A stretch of 64,000 nucleotides of DNA from Macrocybe gigantea (taxonomy: Eukaryota; Basidiomycota; Agaricomycetes; Agaricales; Callistosporiaceae), in NCBI GenBank assembly GCA_011319805.1, contig SJRY01000324.1:1-64000 (forward strand), given 5' to 3'. Below the pieces are notes generated by a model, which saw only the letters and a list, made by a program, of their open reading frames with translations, was not told the origin of the DNA and searched no databases. This document shows, piece by piece, positions 56,843 to 64,000 of this stretch (within the stretch, counting starts at the first letter, position 1; each line of letters starts with the position of its first letter). Both the position numbers and the translations under genes were made by a program.

Positions 56843-58322
56843 TTACCTAAGGCTGCCAGTTCTGCGGAGGTGGTACCTGTCAACCCTCCAACCCTGCTCA
56901 GTTCGGACAGTGAAATCGGAAATGAAGCTTTCATTGCAACATTGTTACCGACGACCTTCTTGAAATCAACATCCGACTCAGTCTTCACCACCTCGCAAGC
57001 GTTATCGAGCTCACCGATGGACAAAGATGACGACAGCATCATCGGAGTGGTGCTCGACATTTCATCTGACTCGGATCTGCTGATGGCTATCAAAGCAGGG
57101 TATGAGAACGATAAATGGATCAAAAAGCTCACCGAAGCGGCAATGGGCATGCAAGAGGTCAAGTCGGTCAACGGTCTGTGGTACATCAGCCAACGCCTTG
57201 CCATGCCTCAAGTAACCGAGGTCCAGGAGGCGCTGTTCAGAATGGTGCACAATGCACTTGGTCATTTCGGTTTCAATAAGTCCTACGCTGCTCTGCGAGA
57301 CAGTTTTTACTGGCCTAACATGAGAAAAGATTTAGAGGAGAGCTATATTCCCAGCTGTGATGATTGCCAATGCAACAAGAGCGTGACAAGAAAATGTGCA
57401 GGCCTGCTCCATCTATTGCCTGTACCAGATGCTCACAGCAACTGTATCGCTATCGATTTTATTGGTCCCTTGCCCGAGGACGAAGGGTATGACTGTATCG
57501 CAACATTTACTGATCGCCTGGGTGCAGATATCCAGGTTGCACCATGCAATGTCAATATGACGGCGGAGGAGTTGGCCATGCTCTTTTTCGACAAATGGTA
57601 TTGCAAAAATGGTTTGCCCACCGAGATCATGTCTGACTGCAACCACCTGTTTCTCTCTTGCTTCTGGGCAGTGCTGCACAAGCTAACGGGCGTAAAGCTG
57701 AAGCTCAGACCTCGTATCACCCCCAAACGGATGGCTCATCGGAAAGGACGAATAAAATGGTCATTCAATGCCTACGCTTCCATGTTGAACGAAACCAGAA
57801 GGGCTGGGTCTGCGCCCTCCCCCACATACGTTTCGAAATAATGAATACGGTTAATGCGAGCACAGGTTTTTCGCCATTCTTCCTAAAGACCGGAAGGCAC
57901 CCTCGACTCATGCTGCCATTGTCTACCTCGGCAAGCGAAGAATGCGGGGCCGCTGACAATTCTTGGAACAGTTGCAGGTCGACATTTGGGAGGCTCAAGA
58001 CAACTTGCAAATGGCAAAGATCAGTCAAGCACAACAGGCGAATCGACACCGGGGGCCCGAACATGAGTTCCAGGTCGGTGATCGCGTTCGACTTACATTG
58101 TTCCACAGGCACTGGGAATTCAAAAAGGACAGCGAAAAGAGAGTGGCAAAATTCATGCCAAGGTATGGAATTTATAAGATTATAGCTAAACATCCAGAAA
58201 TGTCCAACTATACGATTGATCTACTGGTATCATCGAAACAATACCTAGTATTCCATGCATGCGAGCTCGAACCGTACCACAAGAACGACGACAAGAAGTT
58301 TCCATCACGCCGCGCCACATGA
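56843..58322 (+). pseudogene. GYP5 integrase (copy 2)
   Basis: Duplicate of 44520-45999, same frameshifts. Confidence 0.85.
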
Positions 58323-58334
58323 CCAAAACTGATT

Positions 58335-58535
58335 TTGATGGAGGAAGGTGAAGAAGAGTTTTTCATTGACCGCATTATCGACTCGAAATGTTGCAGATGT
58401 GGTGGAGTGGATCGCGAGTTCTTAGTGCGATGGGAAGGTTATGGGCCCAAAGAAGACAGCTGGCTCCCACGTGACGAGGTCAACGATTGCTCCACATTGG
58501 ATGACTGGTTGAGGGAACACCCTGAAGATGCCTGA
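58335..58535 (+). pseudogene. GYP5 chromodomain (copy 2)
   Basis: Duplicate of 46012-46212. Confidence 0.8.
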
Positions 58536-58628
58536 CCAGCGGTAGCTTTTTCCCTATGGGGTTTTTTAATGCACCCATCTGGTTAGGTGCACTTCTGGGG
58601 GGAGAGGTTTTTTTGGAGGCCGTGAGAG

Positions 58629-58791
58629 TGTAAGCCCACCTTTGGCTTACATCAGCTACATTACATAACAGTGGGCACTTGTTGTGTGTTGTAGGCATCA
58701 TGTACTTCACTTCGTTCCATATACATCTGGCTTAAAGATTACTTTGCGTTCGACTTCGTCTCTGCAGTTTTCCCTCATGGGAGGGTTTTAA
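58629..58791 (+). repeat. GYP5 3' LTR (copy 2)
   Basis: Duplicate of 46306-46468; no 5' LTR partner in this copy. Confidence 0.85.
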
Positions 58792-58796
58792 CTCAC

Positions 58797-58937
58797 CAGG
58801 ACTACCTTATCTTCATAGGAATGGCAGGCTGCTGAGAAGAAATGTGGATTTGGATACACCGGCAACTCTGAATGCATGAAATGAAGGCTTGCAAAAGCTG
58901 CACATGACAAGGAAGAGGGAGATGTGAAGCTGAGGAG
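58797..58937 (+). mobile_element. TIR1-0 tail (copy 2)
   Basis: Duplicate of 46474-46614. Confidence 0.85.
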
Positions 58938-59217
58938 TGTTACAGACATCGCCCAAAGGACCATTCATTTTCTTATCTTATCTTTCCCACATCCCTTATC
59001 TTCCCCATCATGCTGTGCAGCGCGCAGCCATCGAGTCATCCCACTTCCCTAGTCATCCTGAGTCATCTCCTTCCAGTCTTACTCATCCGCAGTCCACAGC
59101 ATTGCGCAGCCCATGGTCCGTGCTCGAGTACTGTAATGTATATAAGGACTCCCAGATGTACCAGTAGCGCTAGGCTTAATATTCCTTTTGCCATCATCTC
59201 AAGACCACTCTCACACT
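58938..59217 (+). repeat. GYP4c truncated LTR (copy 2)
   Basis: Duplicate of 46615-46894. Confidence 0.85.
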
Positions 59218-60205
59218 CTGCAACGTGTGAAGTGCATCGTGGTCATTCATTTGATTGATCTCACGAAGCTTTTCCAGTGAGATGTCCTTCTGTCACAATT
59301 GATCTGTCCATGCCTTAAAGATTGAGTACGCCTTAGACTCGTTCTGCCAATAGATCTGTTGAGCCACCCAGGGTAGGGTATATCCTTTTACAAGACCGAA
59401 CTCTTGTACACCTTCTCATTCAAAATATTCTTTAAGATCGGGAATGTCTTTTATATTAATATTTGATGATACATAGTCAGCCAGCGAAGCAGTGCTTCTT
59501 CCCAGCTCTATTGAAAACCCTGTTTCAGCTCTTCAATCTTAGTAGTGGCAGCAGTCTCGTCCTGCATTTCTATGTTCCGTGTGACATATTTCAGTCAGGG
59601 GTTCATTGGGCAGTTACATCCGATGTGTCCTTTCTGTCTGCATCGGAAGCAGCAGCCTTCACACTTCATCTGATCGACATCCATGGCATCAGGGTCAGGC
59701 CATCCTTGAGCATTACTGGTTGCTAGTGCTGGAGTTTGCCTCTTAGGTGCCGTTGCCTCCTGTGCCAGTTTATGTGTCTGCTTGGGAGCAAATCACTCCT
59801 TCGCACTAAATTCTTTCTGGGCCTGGCAATACTGTCAGTCCAGTTCCATTGCGTGTTTATACCACCAGTCAATGTCCTCCTTGTGGACACCTCCTAGTTC
59901 AATAATGCATTGTCTGAGCACCTGGTCAAGTCCATGTTTGAAGATATTGATAAGGGTGATGTCATTGTACTCTGTCAAGGGAGCCCAGCTCCGGAATTCA
60001 ATGATATAGTCCTCAACCAGTCATTAGCATTGCGACAGTCCTTTAATCCTAATGATTGCATCATTTTGTTATGAAGAATTCCTTGGCTTCTGCCTTGAAA
60101 TCCTCCCAGTCCTTGAACAGTGGTAAATGTCCAAGCGGGTTGGTTCTGACTTCTGGAGTGTTAGCTGTTGCTGGCATAATGATGTGGCCATGTTCCCAAT
60201 CATCA
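59218..60205 (-). pseudogene. gag: GYP2b gag segment (copy 2)
   Basis: Duplicate of 46895-47882. This copy continues, after TIR1-3, into 63322. Confidence 0.8.
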
Positions 60206-60207
60206 TA

Positions 60208-63200
60208 TGGTGTGGGACACCTAACCACCACCACTTTTGTGCAGTGGCCAAATTGACTGGTCATCAAACCTCGCCATCATAGATGCCAAGATATCAAGCA
60301 AAATTAGTTACTCATTGATAGTCTGATAGGCGTCCTATGCATATTTATAGTAATATCCAATTTTTTCTTCATTTTTTTTCACCAGAAATGGTCGGCCACA
60401 GGAAGAGCTGGCAAAAAGCATTAGCTGCGAATGCCAGAGCTGTGAAACAACAAAAGCATGGAACACAGAATGAATCCAATAGCTCAGATAGCAATGTTGA
60501 GATTGTTGAGATTCTGGATTACAAGCCAGAGGATGAGTCAGGCTGGACAGATGGTGTCAACCACTGGATCAGCGACGTCAAGTGGTCAGATGAAGAAGAT
60601 GACTCATCGGATGAAAGTGATTTGGAACTTGAAGAGTTGGAAGGACCCAAGTTGATAGAGAGCCTTCGAGCTGGTGTCGAAAACAAACTGGCAATCCTGC
60701 AAGATCAGCAATCACCTTCCAAGGAGTTCACAGCATACCAAAGACTCACCAGGACTACCTTATCTTCAAAGGAATGGCAGGCTGCTGAGAAGAAATGTGG
60801 ATTTGGATACACTGGCAACTCTGAACGCATGAAACGAAGGCTTGCAAAAGCTGCACATGACAAGGAAGAGGGAGATGTGAAGCTGAGGAGCAGGTGAGTG
60901 ATGGTTTGGATGTAAGAAACATTGATGACTTACCAAAAAACCATTAGCAAGGGTGCCCAGATCATGAAGAAGTTTCTTGCACAAGGTGCTCAGGGTGCTC
61001 GCTGAAGCCTGAAAAGGATGCCTGTTCACAGCAATGCTGTCAGCGATTCGAACCAAGAGCATGGCAATGAGGTGATGCATGATGCATCTGAGTCGATCAG
61101 CAAGATCTTCATGGGATATGCTTCGGATATCACTGAGAATGTTGACTGGATTGGGGATGGCTCAGATGATGAGCATGCAGATGGCGGCGGATCCACAAAT
61201 GCAACAAACGACATACCTGAGTCAGTGGAACTGTCAATCCGACCTCCCCCACTTCTCAAATGCCATCGTCTGTCTGTATCATATCATGCTGTGCATTTAC
61301 AGACCTGGGAAGTGCAGCAAAATGAATTGAAGGAGGCCCTGGCTGGAATAGAGAAGTTGATTTGCTCAAAGAAAGCAGATACTTTTAATCATAGCCAGAA
61401 TGGTTTGCAGGAATACCGAGCATGCACAATCCAGTCGTACTTGCATATGGTGGTTTGTAATGGCCAGAAGAGCATCAAAGCTTCCATCTCAGCTGCTGAA
61501 AGTCAAGAATTCTCACTGAAATGGGGTGCATGACTGGTATGGTGATGGGCTTGCCATTGAATCACCTCTCGACAGCTTCCACATTCACACCATGGACATC
61601 ACCCAAAATCCTTCTCGATTCTTGAAGACCCTGCCATTCATGCCAAACTGCATTCATTCATTCGGTCAAACAAATGGGCAATCAATCCTGAGAAAATAGC
61701 CTCTTTTTCAAAGGAGACTTTGATTGATGAAGCAGCAAAGAAATACTTGCAGAATGCCATGGAGCAGGAGATGCCAAAGGTGCTTAAGCAATATTTGGAG
61801 GTCGAGCTGATGCCTCGGATCCAGATGAAGACAGTCAAGGGCATGTTATTGAAGACTGCACATCGATAGCTGTGCAAAGAAGGTTTTTGATATATGGAGC
61901 ACAAGAAAGGGCTTTATTACGATGGCCATGAGTGACCCGACATCGTTGATTATCGGCAGAATGTTTACCTTCCTGCAATACAGGCCTTGTAGCATTGGAT
62001 CGTCAAGTATGAGGTTGGGAACATGGAAAAGGAGGTTGCAAAAGGACTATTCATAATAGGGGGGAACTGTGTCAAGAAGCAATCAGTCCTGGTGTATCAA
62101 GACGAAATGACCATGCAGGCAAACAATGGGATGAAAAGGAGCTGGATTTCTGAGGGTGAGCAGCCTCTGAGAAAAAAAGGTGTTAGGCGTGGCATCCATC
62201 ATTCTGAAGTGATCTGTTCGACTGTTGGATGGATCAAGGAAGCCAGTCAGACATTGGAATATGGAAAGAATTATGATAGTTATTGGAATGGAGAACTTTT
62301 CATCAAGCAGGTACAGGCTCTTCAGATTATTATCCAGAAATCACTCAAATACTGTTGCACAGCTGAAAGAGAAGATCATTCCTGCCTTCGAGCAGCTGCA
62401 TGGTGCAGGATATCAGGCTGTCATCATCATTGATAACTCTCAAGGCCATTCTGCCTTTGCAAAAGATGCTCTGGTTGCATTACGTATGAACTGGAGAAAA
62501 GGTGGCAAGCAGCCCTCCATGCATAATGGATGGTTCATGTAAAACAGTATGCATATCGAACAAGAAATGAACTTCCCATCGGGTGAGCCAAAGGGCATAA
62601 AACAAGTCATCATCGAGTGTGGATTGTGGTGAGATGGACTGAAGATGCAATGTGACAAGTGCAATACTGGGTGAACTGACTGTTGTGGCAGATGCATTCT
62701 TGCTCATCAGCCTGATTTCATGGCTCAGCACTCTCTTGTCCAAGAAGTCATCAAAGATGCTGGACATATTTGCATCATCCTCCCAAAGTTTCACTGTGAA
62801 CTCAACACTATCAAGTTTTTCTTCAGAGCAACCAAGCACTGGCTGTGGTCCAACTGTGATTATACCTTTCAAACTCTGCTTGCAAACTCACCAAAGGCAT
62901 TGGGGTCAGTTTCCATCAATCTTATCAGGAAATATGAACACCAGGTGCTGCGGTGGATCGAGGCTTACATTTCAGGTCTTTCAGTAAAGGATGCTCAGTC
63001 ACAGGTATAAAAGTTCAGCTCAACGAAGTATACCTCTCACCGCCACATTCCGGAGGGTGTTGCAAGATCAATGGATGCTTAGTCATATTCCATATTAGGC
63101 TAGGGCTTTCCATATATGTATATATTACATCAGCTGGCCAAATCTGACCTGATGAAAAAAAATACCTCACTCAATTTTGAACCAAATGAAAATCCGCTTG

Positions 63201-63319
63201 GACATTTTGTTCTACAGCTAAATTAGAGCATTTTCTTCAAAAAATGAAAGGCAACTACTAAAATTTGAGTGTGCTATTTTGTTTGCACAAAAGTGGTGGT
63301 GTTTAGGTGTCCCGCACCA
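60208..63319 (+). mobile_element. TIR1-3 in GYP2b
   Basis: 3,112 bp; TA on both sides (60206-60207 and 63320-63321). GYP2b gag reads across the site: left flank CATCATA, right TAGGTGGAGTGG, matching GYP2a CATAGGTGGAATGG. So this copy has the right flank of the original GYP2b insertion. Its transposase carries the same damage as TIR1-1. Confidence 0.95.
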
Positions 63320-63321
63320 TA

Positions 63322-64000
63322 GGTGGAGTGGTAACCAAACTCCTGTCTATGGTTGTTCAATTCCATTTTGAACTTGAGCCACTCTTGTAGCTTGGAGTCC
63401 ACCCAATTCTGTGCACATTCGGCCTTGCCTCCCATGATCCATTGCAATGCATATGTGATCATATCCCATTTGTTGGTTATTTCCTCTTTGTCAAAATAAA
63501 CCTCCATGCATCAGAGCCAGCTTCTGATTAGGCCGGAATCTCCTTTGTATTGATCTGGCAGTTCGGATTTCATTTTCTTGGATTTCTTTCCCAAGTCCAA
63601 TTCTTCTTTGATCACATCGACCAAAGTCCATGTAGCCTGTTGTAACTGTTTAGCCTGTTGTGGGTTATTTCAGAGGGTGCTCCAGGCCATGGCAAGAGGG
63701 TTGGCGGCGAAGAGAGTGGTGAGGATGATGGTGATGAAAGCAAACAAAGTGGTGGTGAATTCCATTATGGATGTCATTCAGGGGTTTCTCTTCATCGGGG
63801 AAGTCGGGGGTAAAATTCAAGTTCTGGAGGGTCTTTGTCCCAGATGAAGACAGAGGGGTTGCATCGAGGGGAGAGGTTGGAATAGTAGTTGGTCTAGTAC
63901 TCATACTCAACCTCAACTATGCAGTTTTAAAGGTGAAGGTTCTTTCAGATGAGAGTATAACTGATGTGTCATTGATATAGGGAATTGTGATGGATTTGTG
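63322..64000 (-). pseudogene. gag: GYP2b gag N-terminal region, runs off window
   Basis: Minus-strand capsid sequence (MEVYFDKEEITNKWDM, KAECAQNWVDSKLQEW) homologous to GYP2a 19270-19100, then the Gag N-terminus up to the window end. A stop lies before MEVYF relative to GYP2a (RWLRCMEVYF). The GYP2b 5' LTR is expected right of the window. Confidence 0.75.

Larger units (their letters stand above)
35562..63319. repeat. 12,323-bp tandem duplication bounded by TIR1 copies
   Basis: 35562-50996 reappears at 47885-63319. I found no mismatch at the many places I compared, including all main open frames. Unit: TIR1, GYP4b 3' part, GYP5, TIR1-0 tail, GYP4c LTR, GYP2b gag. Confidence 0.95.

Noticed and set aside
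47885..63319. Second unit as independent transposon insertions
   Set aside because: All internal junctions, truncations and point changes are the same as in the first unit, so it is one duplication, not repeated insertion.

Overview
This is a stretch of fungal transposon-rich heterochromatin. I infer a mushroom-forming basidiomycete (Agaricomycetes) from the style of the Ty3/gypsy polyproteins, a Tc1/mariner-type transposase ending in an HCELN motif, and a remnant that looks like a TET/JBP dioxygenase. I see no bacterial-type operons, no tRNA, rRNA or CRISPR, and no intact host housekeeping gene. Nearly every base belongs to a retrotransposon (GYP1 to GYP5, my labels) or a DNA transposon (TIR1), most of them broken by stops and frameshifts.

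Layout. 1-9578: GYP1, a Ty3/gypsy element running off the left edge, with gag, protease, RT, RNase H and integrase on +, then a separate intron-containing gene on the minus strand, then a 3' LTR. 9579-10223: left end of GYP3 (minus). 10224-20600: left half of GYP2a (minus), interrupted at 11917-18427 by the full-length GYP4a (plus). 20600-24980: AT-rich DNA with an 86-bp minisatellite and minus-strand gene remnants. 24985-28408: right part of GYP3 (plus). 28414-30465: right half of GYP2a (plus). 30466 onward: TIR1-0, inserted in the GYP2a chromodomain, itself split by GYP5 (31008-46468), which is split by GYP4b (31253-40888), which is split by TIR1-1 (35562-38673). 46469-47884: tail of TIR1-0, a GYP4 LTR fragment, and GYP2b (minus). 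From 35562 the sequence repeats with a 12,323-bp period: 35562-50996 reappears as 47885-63319. After the last TIR1 copy, GYP2b resumes (63320-64000).

History read from target-site duplications (TSDs). GYP3 inserted into GYP2a (TSD AATGG) and an inversion later separated its two ends by 18 kb. GYP4a inserted into GYP2a (GCAGC). TIR1-0 inserted into GYP2a, then GYP5 into TIR1-0 (CTCAC), then GYP4b into GYP5 (TGAAA), then TIR1-1 into GYP4b (TA). Another TIR1 copy inserted into GYP2b (TA). Unequal crossing-over between the two TIR1 copies explains the tandem duplication.

Most notable biology. (1) A spliced antisense gene with a Zn2Cys6-like cluster and a bZIP-like basic segment, carried between integrase and 3' LTR of GYP1. 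(2) Tf1/sushi-type self-priming signals in three unrelated families (GYP2, GYP3, GYP4), with a weaker candidate in GYP5. (3) GYP4 has a canonical -1 slippery heptamer at the gag/pol junction and a third ORF that starts inside the pol stop (ATGA). (4) Many stops are CGA to TGA changes, i.e. decay by CpG deamination.
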